This document shows, piece after piece, positions 7,993-16,763 of a DNA stretch of 64,000 nucleotides (position 1 is the stretch's first letter; each line of letters begins with the position of its first letter). A program made the translations under genes and the position numbers. A model generated the notes under the pieces. The model was not told the origin of the DNA, did not search any database, and saw only the letters and a list, made by a program, of their open reading frames with translations. Source of the stretch: SMYC01 sp963578475 (GTDB lineage Bacteria; Acidobacteriota; Vicinamibacteria; Marinacidobacterales; SMYC01); contig CAUZCL010000002.1 of NCBI GenBank assembly GCA_963578475.1, positions 117,313-181,312 of the forward strand, written 5' to 3'.

Positions 7993-9051
7993 TCAGAGGG
8001 ACCCCGGCTTCAGGGTCTCGAGGAAGATTTCCCTGCCGGTGCGTGAGGACTCGTAGATCGCAGAGACGATGGCGAGGGAGACCCTTGCGTCTTCTCCGGT
8101 GAGCATAGGGTCGCGATCTTCACGAACGGCGTCGGTCATGTCCTGAAGTTGAACGCGATGACGCGTCTGTGGGTACGCCCAGGGATCGTCGATGTCGGTG
8201 AGAGGCGAGGGTGGATCGACTTCTTCCTGGGGGTAGTCCTTCACGTCCCAGAGAAGAAACTTGTCGTACTGCGCGTTCGCCACGACGCTCCCGTTCTCGC
8301 CGTGAATCTCGAGCCGCGATTTGAGGGCCGGGCTTACCGAAGTTGTACTCTCGATGATGCCCATCGCGCCGTTGTCGAAGCTCACGAGCGCCGCCGCGGT
8401 GTCCTCGACTTCGATCTTGTGCCGCTTCGTCGCGACTCGACCCGTGACCGATTTCACCGGCCCCACGATCCATTGGAGTAGGTCGACGATATGGATCGAC
8501 TGCGTCATCAGACACCCGCCCCCCTCGAGCTTCTGTGTCCCTCTCCACGCCGCGGACGCGTAGTACGCAGCCGTCCGTGAGGATTTGTCGATGGCGTCGG
8601 CGAGATGGATCTTGCCCAAAGCACCCGAGGCAACGAGCTTCGTCAGCTTGGCCCCGACCAAGCCGAAACGCATCTGGAAAATAACTCCCAGCTTCGTGCG
8701 GTTTTCCCGGCAGACCTGGATCATCTCGTCGGCCTTCGCCAAGGTGGTCTCGAGTGGCTTCTCGACGAGAACGTGCTTTCCTGCCTCCGAGGCCGCGACC
8801 ACGATCTCTCTGTGGGAACCGGTGGGCGTTAGCACGCCGACGACCTCGACTGCGTCGTTGTCTAGAAGGTCTCGATAGTCCGTGGCTCGCTGTTCCACAC
8901 CGTACTCATCGGCAAAGCGTCTGACGTTCTCTTCGTTTCGCGAGCAGACGGCGACGAGCTTCGCCCCGTCGACGAACGAGAGCTCCCTGGCGTGGAAGCC
9001 TCCCGCCATTCCCGTACCTACCAGGCCAAAGCCAACGATTCCGTTTTTCAA
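7993..9051 (-). CDS. Gfo/Idh/MocA-family NAD(P)-dependent dehydrogenase
   Basis: A 352-residue oxidoreductase. An N-terminal Rossmann motif (NGIVGFGLVGTGMAGGFHA) is followed by the family's EKP signature in GKHVLVEKPLETTLAKADEM and a C-terminal catalytic sheet domain with a GGGCLMTQSIHIVDLLQW segment whose His is the usual catalytic residue. Substrates in this family are sugars, sugar acids or inositols. The start is TTG at 9051, supported by GGAGGA about 5 nt upstream and by the Rossmann strand beginning directly after it. Being first in the TRAP operon, it probably oxidises the imported compound. Confidence 0.88.
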   Translation of the reverse strand: MKNGIVGFGLVGTGMAGGFHARELSFVDGAKLVAVCSRNEENVRRFADEYGVEQRATDYRDLLDNDAVEVVGVLTPTGSHREIVVAASEAGKHVLVEKPLETTLAKADEMIQVCRENRTKLGVIFQMRFGLVGAKLTKLVASGALGKIHLADAIDKSSRTAAYYASAAWRGTQKLEGGGCLMTQSIHIVDLLQWIVGPVKSVTGRVATKRHKIEVEDTAAALVSFDNGAMGIIESTTSVSPALKSRLEIHGENGSVVANAQYDKFLLWDVKDYPQEEVDPPSPLTDIDDPWAYPQTRHRVQLQDMTDAVREDRDPMLTGEDARVSLAIVSAIYESSRTGREIFLETLKPGSL

Positions 9052-9579
9052 ATCGCTCCTCCGTATTCGGGATGATGAAGTTCGGCTCCGACGACCCGTC
9101 GGGACGCTCGGTCCTCCATCGGAAACACGCGACGCGGTACCGACGCATGCGATGGTCGTTCGCGGCACATCGTATCACCGTCTTCGTTCCCATTGTTGGG
9201 TTGCCGAGGATCAAGTACGCGGCCGTGCGTGAGGACTTGTCGATTTCGTATGGATCTTGGGCCACATCGACGAACAGCCAACCCGAACTCGAGCGCATCA
9301 CGTGCGCTCGAACGGCTCAACCAAACGGGAGCGCGCTTTGTTCTCCGCGACCGATCGGCCGGCGTTCACACAATGATGTTCCTGTCCGTTATCCTTCGGA
9401 GAGCCGACGGAATGATCCAAGCGGGCGACAGTTGCCGCGAGCCGAGACAGGCGCTATATTGCTTCCCACAACGAATGCGGGCGCGGCTCATTTTCCACAT
9501 GCCCGACCTCGGGCTAAAGAATCGGCACCCTGGACCGTCCTCAGTGGTAGAGCCGTACCGTGTTCCGAAGGAGGTATCC
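9052..9579. other. Intergenic region with a short dehydrogenase-gene remnant and a promoter
   Basis: No complete gene is visible in these 528 bases. On the minus strand at 9211-9263 there is a short stretch related to the adjacent dehydrogenase (codes for EIDKSSRTAAY; the gene itself has AIDKSSRTAAYY). At 9432-9460 there is a good promoter for the rightward lipoprotein gene. The rest shows no recognisable coding signal. Confidence 0.5.
9432..9460 (+). promoter_or_regulatory. Promoter of the coiled-coil lipoprotein gene
   Basis: TTGCCG at 9432-9437 and TATATT at 9455-9460 are separated by exactly 17 nt. The predicted leader is about 110 nt long before the GTG start at 9580. Confidence 0.5.
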
Positions 9580-10254
9580 GTGCGAACCATCTTCATTCTT
9601 GCCGTCGCGATCCCTGTTCTTCTCTCCGCATGCGGCAGCGGAGATCCGGAAGCACAGACCCTGGGCGCTTTTTTCAGTGCCGTCCAAGAAGGTGACCAGG
9701 CGGGTGTCCAGCTAGTCTCGCTAGCAACGTTCGACGGTACTGTGGAGTCATGGGAAATCGTTGAGCGAGGGACCGAGTCGGAAGGACCATTCCAGCTCGC
9801 GGAGCTAAAGGAGGAGCTCGACAACACGCGAAATGAAGTCCGCGTTCAGCGAGAACAAAACGCGCGCTTCCGCAGCGACAACAGCGACACCTACGATGCC
9901 TATACCCGCGCATACGCTGAGGATCCGTCGGCGCCTTTCCAGGGAGAGCTCGCGACGTTCCACGAACAGTTCCAGGAGAGGCAAGGGTTGGTGGCTCAAC
10001 TCGAAGTCAACGCCGAACAACTGTCTATTGACGTCAAGACGCTCACGGACGCTGCGACGCTCTCGGTGCGCACGCCGGTTGTCGAGGGCTTCGAGGGCCA
10101 GATCAAAGTGAAACCGTTACGGGTCAGAATCAACGAAGGCTCGGAAAACAAAACCTACACCGTCGTTCTCCACCGTTACGAGCTCACGGACACCAGACTG
10201 AATCGGACTCCTACCCCTCAGTGGATCGTCGCAGAAATCCGACCGGGCAGCTGA
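9580..10254 (+). CDS. Lipoprotein of unknown function with a coiled-coil segment
   Basis: A 224-residue protein. The GTG at 9580 is chosen because AAGGAGG lies 5 nt upstream and the sequence opens with a lipoprotein signal, VRTIFILAVAIPVLLSACGS, with the lipobox Cys at residue 18. Residues 25-55 (TLGAFFSAVQEGDQAGVQLV) resemble a small NTF2-like helical start. The middle is charged and heptad-like (LAELKEELDNTRNEVRVQRE onwards), suggesting a coiled coil in the periplasm. The C-terminal sheet ends YELTDTRLNRTPTPQWIVAE. I do not recognise the family. It is monocistronic with its own promoter. Confidence 0.8.
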   Translation: MRTIFILAVAIPVLLSACGSGDPEAQTLGAFFSAVQEGDQAGVQLVSLATFDGTVESWEIVERGTESEGPFQLAELKEELDNTRNEVRVQREQNARFRSDNSDTYDAYTRAYAEDPSAPFQGELATFHEQFQERQGLVAQLEVNAEQLSIDVKTLTDAATLSVRTPVVEGFEGQIKVKPLRVRINEGSENKTYTVVLHRYELTDTRLNRTPTPQWIVAEIRPGS

Positions 10255-10268
10255 ACGCATAGACGCTT

Positions 10269-10549
10269 CTATCGACGACCCGCCGCGGTTATACGGTAGA
10301 ACTTCCGTCGGGGGTCGGCGTCGTGCTGGGGTGCGGCGACCTCAGCGAGGAGTCGAGCCCGCGCCATCTCTTTGAGCGAACGGTAGAGGGTGCCGGGGCC
10401 GAGCCGCATCGTGCCTTCTGTGGCCGCTCGACCTCGTCTGCGATCCCGAGGCCGTGCCGCTCACCAGCAGAGAGGGCGAGCAGAATATGAAACACCGCCG
10501 GGGTAAACGGCTGAGGAGCGTCCTTTTTCTCGTTCGTAATATTCGACAT
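10269..10549 (-). pseudogene. Frameshifted PadR-family transcriptional regulator
   Basis: From ATG at 10549 the first frame reads MSNITNEKKDAPQPFTPAVF and HILLALSAGERHGLGIADEV, the winged-helix start of PadR repressors. At about 10430 a missing base shifts the frame, and the continuation TMRLGPGTLYRSLKEMARAR with RKFYRITAAGRR is unmistakable PadR. The stop at 10269-10271 falls right after the winged helix, so the C-terminal dimerisation helix is also short. PadR proteins of this subgroup usually sit next to ADOP-type permease genes; none is intact here. A 30-bp palindrome overlaps the start codon. Confidence 0.8.
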
Positions 10550-10578
10550 ATCCACGTTAGATATATCTAACGTGGATA
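10549..10578. promoter_or_regulatory. 30-bp perfect palindrome, likely PadR operator
   Basis: The half-site TATCCACGTTAGATA is followed immediately by its exact reverse complement, giving 30 bases with no mismatch. The inner TAGATATATCTA resembles the AT-rich dyads bound by PadR proteins. It overlaps the first base of the padR start codon, the expected place for autorepression, although the adjacent padR gene is now broken. Confidence 0.65.
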
Positions 10579-10639
10579 GTTCGGCAAATGTTCCCCAGGA
10601 GATCGAATTCTCCGTCGATTTCGACGCTTTAAGTCCGTA

Positions 10640-11962
10640 CTAGTAGATGATGTACAGATCTTCCTGACGGCCGTTGACCCACTGCCAGCCGCCCGCTAGA
10701 AGCGCCGCGTCCTCTTCGAGAGCGAAGCGTACCTCCTGCCCACCCCATTCGGGAACCTGGTGGCGAACGTTCAATTCGATGGAGTACCAAGTGTTGGCGC
10801 GGAGTTCGCGCTCGCCGCGTCCGGGCACGCCTTCCTGGTAATCGGTCATGCCGATGGGAGGACCGGCGCCGTGACCGTGGTAGCCGATGGGGTGGCAGTA
10901 GATCGTCGGCACCAGGCCTTCCGATCGCGCCTCGACGAGGGCTTCGGCGAGGGCGATATTTCCGCTCACGCCCGGCTGGGCTTTTTCCATCACAATGTCC
11001 TGGAGACGGTTGGCGGCGCGCTGTCCCGCCCTGAGCCCCTCTGGCGGCTCCGTCTCGCCCAGCTCGAGGACATAGGCGTTGTGCTGGGTATCGGTCGAAA
11101 AGCCGAGATAGACGATACCGAAGTCACAATGAAGGAGATCCCCACGCTGGATCACGTTGTGCCCAGGTTCTCCCTCCTCGGGCGTGCCGCCTTTTCTTTG
11201 AATGGATACCGAAGGATGGAACCACTTCGAAAGACCCATCTCCACGACGCGCTGTCTCATCCACCAGCGCACGTCGTCGGTAGTCGTCTTGCCGGGTACG
11301 ATGACTTCGTTGGAAAAAGCCTCCCGGATCACGAGGTGAGCCACCTGCATCACGTGCCGATAGGCGTCGAGCTGCTCGGGTATCTTGGTCTCTAGCCAGC
11401 CCACCGCGAGCATCTCGGCTGAACGGACCCGGGAGACGTACTGGACTCCGAGGGCCTCGAGGAGGTTGTCCTCCTCGTTCGCCGTTAGGCCGTCGGCGTG
11501 GTTCCAGAGCTCGGACTTGTTGACGCCAATGATCTTGGGGTCGCGCGCCTCGACGACCTCTCGAAGACCCGCCCACTGCTCGTGGTTGAGCGTCTGGTGC
11601 ACGTCGAAGAGGCCCTGGTAATTAAAGCGTCCGATGGAGAGGCGCTCGACACCCTCCGCTCCGCCTCGATCGAAAAAGACGAGAATCGTTCGCCTTCGCG
11701 AGGAGTAAGTCGTCAAGGGCGCCATAGAGCGGAATACCGGATCGTTGTTGTACTCGCGCGTGACGATGACCCACATGTCGATGCCTTCACGGCGCATCAG
11801 CGCCGGAAGCAGCACCTCGAAACGCTTTTCGATCCAGGAGCCGACCAGCGGCACCTGCTCGCGGTGCGTGAGAACGCGCATCGTCGAGGGCACGTGCATT
11901 TGTGTCTGTCCTTCGGCGAGCAACGGAATGGCTACCAAGATCCAAGTAAGAGAACGTCGCAT
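10640..11962 (-). CDS. Secreted M24-family metallopeptidase (Xaa-Pro aminopeptidase-like)
   Basis: A 440-residue protein with a signal peptide (MRRSLTWILVAIPLLAEG). The N-terminal creatinase-like domain (about 40-190) precedes the pita-bread fold (about 200-430). The metal ligands of M24 can be assigned: LLHCDFGIVYLGFSTDTQHN supplies two Asp, PIGYHGHGAGPPIG the His, WYSIELNV and VRFALEEDAALL the two Glu. Members cleave N-terminal residues preceding Pro, but many acidobacterial paralogues have no known substrate. GGAGG lies 9 nt before the ATG. A second, ligand-poor paralogue lies at 12975-14393 on the same strand. Confidence 0.88.
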   Translation of the reverse strand: MRRSLTWILVAIPLLAEGQTQMHVPSTMRVLTHREQVPLVGSWIEKRFEVLLPALMRREGIDMWVIVTREYNNDPVFRSMAPLTTYSSRRRTILVFFDRGGAEGVERLSIGRFNYQGLFDVHQTLNHEQWAGLREVVEARDPKIIGVNKSELWNHADGLTANEEDNLLEALGVQYVSRVRSAEMLAVGWLETKIPEQLDAYRHVMQVAHLVIREAFSNEVIVPGKTTTDDVRWWMRQRVVEMGLSKWFHPSVSIQRKGGTPEEGEPGHNVIQRGDLLHCDFGIVYLGFSTDTQHNAYVLELGETEPPEGLRAGQRAANRLQDIVMEKAQPGVSGNIALAEALVEARSEGLVPTIYCHPIGYHGHGAGPPIGMTDYQEGVPGRGERELRANTWYSIELNVRHQVPEWGGQEVRFALEEDAALLAGGWQWVNGRQEDLYIIY

Positions 11963-12146
11963 GCTTTTCGACCTCCGATCCGAGTGGGGTAATGTTAATC
12001 AAAAGCGGCCCCAACTGGGTAGTCGGACGGCGCGAGCTGTTAAATTACATAACAAAAGCTCGATGGGAAAGCCACTCGCTTCGCTTTCGTCCCGCCGCCT
12101 TTTGCCTCATCGGCGTGTCCTCTTCGGGAGCTCGACGCCATTGGGT

Positions 12147-12793
12147 TCAGAACGGTAAGCTCGTGTAAAGCCGATTCTGGATGAGTCCATCTGGATTGGG
12201 CTCGGTGTTGCGAAAGGTCGTCTGGAGGGTTGTGCAGGCCAGGTTATTGCCGCATGGATGCACGTCAAAGTGAACGTGGGGAAAAGAGCCTACGTCCCCC
12301 GTGGCGCCAGTAATAGCAATTGGGATTCCGGGCTCGACCCGCTCGCCGATCGCGACGAGCGCGCCATCTTCCACCAGATGGACGTAGCTTGCGACCGTAC
12401 CGTCCCCGTGGTCGACCTGGATCCAGTTCGATGTTGTGAGTCCGCGCGAGCCTGCCGGTTGGGTTACTCGCATGACGGACACGACTCCGGCGCGAGCCGC
12501 CGTCACCGTCGACCCGAAGGGCATTTCGAGATCGTGAGAGTGGCGCAGCGTGCCTTGGTGACTGCCGGACTCGAAGCAGTTGCCTTGCGACACTCTATGA
12601 CTCTCGCCGACAGGGAACGGGAGCACGTACATGGAGCTCTGCCAGTCCGGATAAGGACCACTAACGAGGCTTTCGACTGGACTGGTGGGATCATATCGTC
12701 GCTGCAAGCGCCGGAGAGGCCAATGAGCAGCGCCACTGCGACGGTGCGCCGAGCTGCGCGATGGAAGAACTCCCTCGCCCTTGATTCAGCCAT
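12147..12793 (-). pseudogene. Frameshifted M23-family peptidase lipoprotein
   Basis: From ATG at 12793 the first frame gives MAESRAREFFHRAARRTVAV and ALLIGLSGACSDDMIPP, a lipoprotein signal. At about 12685 the frame must shift by one base to reach SPVESLVSGPYPDWQSSMYV and the LytM/M23 domain. That domain retains the zinc motifs HSHDLEMPFGS (HxxxD type) and SFPHVHFDVHPC (HxH), and ends NRLYTSLPF. M23 enzymes cut peptidoglycan cross-links or act as inactive activators. The downstream frame alone has no good start, so I call it a pseudogene with a single lesion. Confidence 0.7.
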
Positions 12794-12902
12794 TCTCTCC
12801 AACATATCGTAGTGAGGCCGAGCAACGTGGCATAGATTCCCGGTGACCAACGTTCGCCTTGCGCCAAAGGCCGGATTCGCGTCGATCTCCAGCACACCCT
12901 CA

Positions 12903-12930
12903 CGAGCAACGACGACCGAGACGTTGCTCG
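12903..12930. repeat. 9-bp inverted repeat (possible hairpin)
   Basis: CGAGCAACG at 12903-12911 pairs with CGTTGCTCG at 12922-12930 across a 10-nt loop, just downstream of the minus-strand gene ending at 12975. There is no U-tract, so it is not a classical terminator. The surrounding 12794-12974 stretch holds no recognisable gene. Confidence 0.35.
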
Positions 12931-12974
12931 GACGCCGTTTCAGGAGAGACTCCGCACGCGAGAGGGAAGAGCTC

Positions 12975-14393
12975 CTACTTGATTAGGTACAGCTCCTCTT
13001 GAGGCGGAGACAGGTGCTCGACTCCATTTTCGGAGGCAAGTGCCTGCTCGTGATCCCAAAAGAATAGATACTGGTCTTCGTACTCGGAGGAGGGCCAGGG
13101 CATGTAGATGAAATATTCCAGAACAAAATGGTGGTTGGGCGGAAGGGGAATGTCCCACATCCATTCCGGGCCGTTCGAGCCAATCCTGGGACCGAAATAA
13201 TTCTCGAATTTCCTCTCGCGGGCTCCTTTCCCCATGCCATGGCAATCGATATTGAGGTGGGTCCTTCGCGGATCGGACCCTGCTGTGTAGGCGGAGAAAT
13301 CGTTCTTGGGAGAGAACAAATGCAGCTGTACGTCCCTTAGAACCATCCCTTCCTTTTCGAATCTGGCCGTGTAGTTCCTGACGATTTCACGAGGCGTAAG
13401 CCCTACCTTGATGCTCTCTGCCAGGATCCTGTCGACCTTCTTGTACTCTGCCCAGATTCGCTTGATGCCCGCAGGCGGTTCCGTCTCTCCCTCGCGGAGC
13501 ACATAGGCGTAGGTTCCCTGACTCGGGGCTGCAACGATATCGCCTCGCTGGATCGGCACGTTTTCATGGCCCGCGGTGCGCCCCCTTTGTGAAACCCCGG
13601 TGCCTCTCCGGCGAAAGGTGGTCACGCCGACGTCGCGATTCCGGTTCACACCGGGAACGATCTCCGCGAAAACCTTCTTCAGGTGTTCATCTTCGTCCCG
13701 GCGCATTTTATGGAGGATCTCGATCTCGCTCGGCACCTTCCTGATGATGTAATCCATCAACACGCGTTCCGAGGAGACGATCCGGTCGGCATACTTTTCG
13801 CCGAGCTCTTCCGCCAGGAGAAGGTAGTCCGTGTGAGAAAGACCGTCTCGCGCTCTCGTCGTGGTTGGATAGGGCCCCAGCTCGAGCTTGAAATTCAGGG
13901 CAATGCGTTCGGGGTCACGTTCGGCAACAAATTCTCTCAGGCCCTCGAATCGGTAGTCATACTCGGTCTCCGGGCCTCCCGGCGGCTGCAACACGTGTAT
14001 CGGGTCGTGGATGATGTCGTAGGCTCCGGATTCTTCGACCCTTCTGGTGTCCCAGCTTACCCTCCATGTTTCGCCGGCCTGGGAGTCTCCCCATCGACGT
14101 CCGAGAACGGCACGTTCTATCCTGTCAGTGCCCCGGTCCGTGAAGACGAAGACACCGGAGGTTGCTCCCAGGTCTTCTGCACCAAAGGGATCTTCGATGG
14201 TCTCCCTCATTATGTGAATCCACATGTCGACATTGTTCCTCCTCATGACTTCAGGAAGGACGATGTCGAACTTCTCCCGACGGATCCGATGGTTCCATTC
14301 CGTCAGGTCTTCCTCGTACTGTGCAGTTGCCTGAGGACTGCCGAAACACAAGGGGACAAGAATCGTCACAAGTAGAATGATTCGATGAGACAT
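12975..14393 (-). CDS. Secreted M24-like protein lacking metal ligands
   Basis: A 472-residue protein with a signal peptide (MSHRIILLVTILVPLCFGSP). It aligns by eye with the M24 protein at 10640-11962: both share LPEVMRRNNVDMW/LPALMRREGIDMW, an ARDP/AERDP block, REGETEPPAG and a terminal EELYLIK/EDLYIIY. The region that carries two metal-binding Asp in the paralogue (HCDFG...STDTQHN) is shortened to IVAAPSQGTYAYV, with neither Asp, and the last Glu motif is replaced by LFFWDHEQALAS. It is therefore probably a non-catalytic pseudo-peptidase or has changed chemistry. AAGGAG lies 6 nt before the ATG at 14393. Confidence 0.8.
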   Translation of the reverse strand: MSHRIILLVTILVPLCFGSPQATAQYEEDLTEWNHRIRREKFDIVLPEVMRRNNVDMWIHIMRETIEDPFGAEDLGATSGVFVFTDRGTDRIERAVLGRRWGDSQAGETWRVSWDTRRVEESGAYDIIHDPIHVLQPPGGPETEYDYRFEGLREFVAERDPERIALNFKLELGPYPTTTRARDGLSHTDYLLLAEELGEKYADRIVSSERVLMDYIIRKVPSEIEILHKMRRDEDEHLKKVFAEIVPGVNRNRDVGVTTFRRRGTGVSQRGRTAGHENVPIQRGDIVAAPSQGTYAYVLREGETEPPAGIKRIWAEYKKVDRILAESIKVGLTPREIVRNYTARFEKEGMVLRDVQLHLFSPKNDFSAYTAGSDPRRTHLNIDCHGMGKGARERKFENYFGPRIGSNGPEWMWDIPLPPNHHFVLEYFIYMPWPSSEYEDQYLFFWDHEQALASENGVEHLSPPQEELYLIK

Positions 14394-14528
14394 CAAAGGC
14401 TCCTTGCCGCGGGCTGCGTGATGCGGGGACCTGAACAGGAATCTCGCTGGCCACGGGAAGGTAGCACGAGCCGTGCGGAAAGCCAAGATGCCTTCAGTGT
14501 GGAGCCGGGTTGCGGTCACGTCGAGGGT

Positions 14529-16703
14529 TCACTTAGGCACGTCGGTTTCGACCCAAGCGAGAAACCGATCCAGCACGTTGGCGACGATACGCGAGATGTT
14601 ATTGTCGCCGTCGTTGTGCAACAGGCTGCCGCAGAAAGTGATCGAGCCGGTGGAGAACACCCGGCCGCCCGAAGGGGTCTCGAAATACACCATGTCGGCC
14701 CGGAGCAGCTTTTCCATCGGCTCTCCCGGCCAGTTGGTGAGATGGGTAAGCATCTCCTCGGGGACCACGATAAAGTCGTCGGCGTGATTCTCCGAGCTCG
14801 CGAGGATACGCACCGAGGGCGGTGAGCCGAGACGCTCATCGACACGATCGAGCTCGAAGCCGGCTGCGCCCCCGCCGCAAAGACCGAAATCACCGAGCAC
14901 GTCGTCGTCCACCCCATCGAACACCCAGGATACGGCGTCGTCGTAAGTGTCGGGGTTCCGGCGATAGTAGGACCCGACAAACGTGCCCTGCGCCGAAAAG
15001 CCGACGCCGGCCAGTACCTGAGGCGGACGTCCGCTTCGACGCCACAGGCCGCCGTAGTTACCATCAAACGCGTTGTAATATTCGCCAGGCTCCGCCGCCC
15101 AGGCGCGGATGCCGCCCTCGCCACGTCGAATCTCGAGGATCCCTGGCTCGTCGGGATGTAACGCAATACGCCAGTAGAACCCGTTACCGCCCATGTACAT
15201 GAGCGCACCACCTTGATCCCGGTAGCCCTGCAGCGCGTCCAGGGTTTCTCGGGTGTGGTACTCGGGGTGGCTGCCCGTCATGACCGTCTTATAGGGCCGC
15301 AGAACTTCGACCCCCTCGTCGTGGAGCTCCTGATCGGTGATCAGGTCGTGGGCATAGCCCTTGGATTCGAGCCAGGTGAGGAGATGGCTGTCGGCCTGGA
15401 AATGACGCAGACCCGAGTCGGTGCCCGCGCAAAACGTGATGTAGCCAGGGCGCAAAGTGAGGAGGGGCCGCTGGTAGGAGGCGTGACAGATACCGCTGCC
15501 ATCACGATGGAAGTTGTAGGTGGAAAGACCGTACTCGGGGTACTCGGCCGCGTTGTGCGGGTACGCGTTCCAATCGTCGATGCGCCTTTTCCACGCCGGG
15601 CGGTAGTCGGGTCGGGCATGGTTGCCGTAAATCGTGTAGGTGAATGTCGACACCAGCACGCACAACGACGCCCGCGGTTTGCCCCGAGGTGCGCACACGA
15701 AAAAAGGCATCGCATCGTAGTGGTCACCGCAATCGATACGCGCGGCGTACACCCCGCAGGGGAGATCCTCCGGGATGGTGAACGAGAAATCCGTCTTCCA
15801 ACCGAAGTCATAGATGTCGTCTTCGTGAAAGTGAATCGCGCCGTATTGCCCCGGTGCGTGACGCCAGCACATCTCGGTACCGTCCCAGCGCGCGCCGGTC
15901 ATCGCACGCGCCGGCAGGTTGATGAGCTCACCGTGGAGCGCCAACGCGCCGGTATCTTCGATGCGGGTGGTCGAGATACCGAGGCTGAAGCCCCATGCGG
16001 CCACGGGTGGGTCGAGGGGCGTGTCGGCGGACAGAGCCTCTGCGGTGAACGCGCGATCGAAGATGCGCGGGGAATCGATCTTTCCGTTGTAGAGGTGCCT
16101 CGCGGTATCGTTGGCAAGCAGGATGCGGTCAACGGCTGACGTGTCCGCGTCCGTGTCAATCTTGATCCCGGACTCCCTCGCCGCCCCGTCCGACAATGGC
16201 AGGCTGCCGACCCGGAGCTCTCCCGCGTCGGCATCCAGCGCCAGAAACACCCGGTACCAGCGTCGAGGGATGAGAGCAGAGCCGGTGCTGACCTTTGCGC
16301 TCCCCACGCGCCCCTCGATACTCCCGGTACTGTCGAGCGACAAGCGGGCGAGCGACTCGGTGCCGGCGCCCAAACACATGATTGCCTGCTCGCCCCCACC
16401 GACAGCGGTCGGCCAGATGTCGGCAACCAGAGTGAAGGAATCCATCGACGGGAGACGGGCGGCGGTTTTGATGAGCGCATACGAGCCGGGTGAGAACGAT
16501 TGCTTGCGAGAGGGATAGCTGCCCTCGAAGTCGGACGCTACCGGATGCTCGATGAGACCGGGACCGGCCGGATTGGGATCGGCGCATACCACCCGCACCA
16601 GCCGTGCGTGGTACGAATCGCGGAAAAGGCTGCTGACCTTGAACTCGATCGTTTCGCCTGCTCGCCCCGACAATCGGTTGGTATAGCCGATCAATGAAAG
16701 CAT
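14529..16703 (-). CDS. N,N-dimethylformamidase large-subunit-like protein
   Basis: A 724-residue protein without a signal peptide. After an N-terminal beta domain (GYTNRLSGRAGETIEFKVSS), residues about 80-220 form a LamG/concanavalin-like domain (FDRAFTAEALSADTPLD). From about 260 on, the sequence matches the beta-subunit C-terminal domain of N,N-dimethylformamidase: LPCGVYAARIDCGDHYDAMP, STFTYTIYGNHARPDYRP, TGSHPEYHTRETLDALQGYR and GGALMYMGGNGFYWRIALHP. The characterised enzyme is an iron-dependent amidase that splits dimethylformamide into dimethylamine and formate with a separate small subunit; no small subunit is visible here. The natural amide is unknown. GAGAGGA lies 8 nt before the ATG. 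Confidence 0.78.
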   Translation of the reverse strand: MLSLIGYTNRLSGRAGETIEFKVSSLFRDSYHARLVRVVCADPNPAGPGLIEHPVASDFEGSYPSRKQSFSPGSYALIKTAARLPSMDSFTLVADIWPTAVGGGEQAIMCLGAGTESLARLSLDSTGSIEGRVGSAKVSTGSALIPRRWYRVFLALDADAGELRVGSLPLSDGAARESGIKIDTDADTSAVDRILLANDTARHLYNGKIDSPRIFDRAFTAEALSADTPLDPPVAAWGFSLGISTTRIEDTGALALHGELINLPARAMTGARWDGTEMCWRHAPGQYGAIHFHEDDIYDFGWKTDFSFTIPEDLPCGVYAARIDCGDHYDAMPFFVCAPRGKPRASLCVLVSTFTYTIYGNHARPDYRPAWKRRIDDWNAYPHNAAEYPEYGLSTYNFHRDGSGICHASYQRPLLTLRPGYITFCAGTDSGLRHFQADSHLLTWLESKGYAHDLITDQELHDEGVEVLRPYKTVMTGSHPEYHTRETLDALQGYRDQGGALMYMGGNGFYWRIALHPDEPGILEIRRGEGGIRAWAAEPGEYYNAFDGNYGGLWRRSGRPPQVLAGVGFSAQGTFVGSYYRRNPDTYDDAVSWVFDGVDDDVLGDFGLCGGGAAGFELDRVDERLGSPPSVRILASSENHADDFIVVPEEMLTHLTNWPGEPMEKLLRADMVYFETPSGGRVFSTGSITFCGSLLHNDGDNNISRIVANVLDRFLAWVETDVPK

Positions 16704-16763
16704 GATAAGTATCCTCTCTCACTGCCTGGCTGGAATGCAATTATTCTTAAGGAGGATGGATCG

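Noticed and set aside
15213..16139. 308-codon open frame on the plus strand
   Set aside because: Antisense shadow of the dimethylformamidase-like gene.
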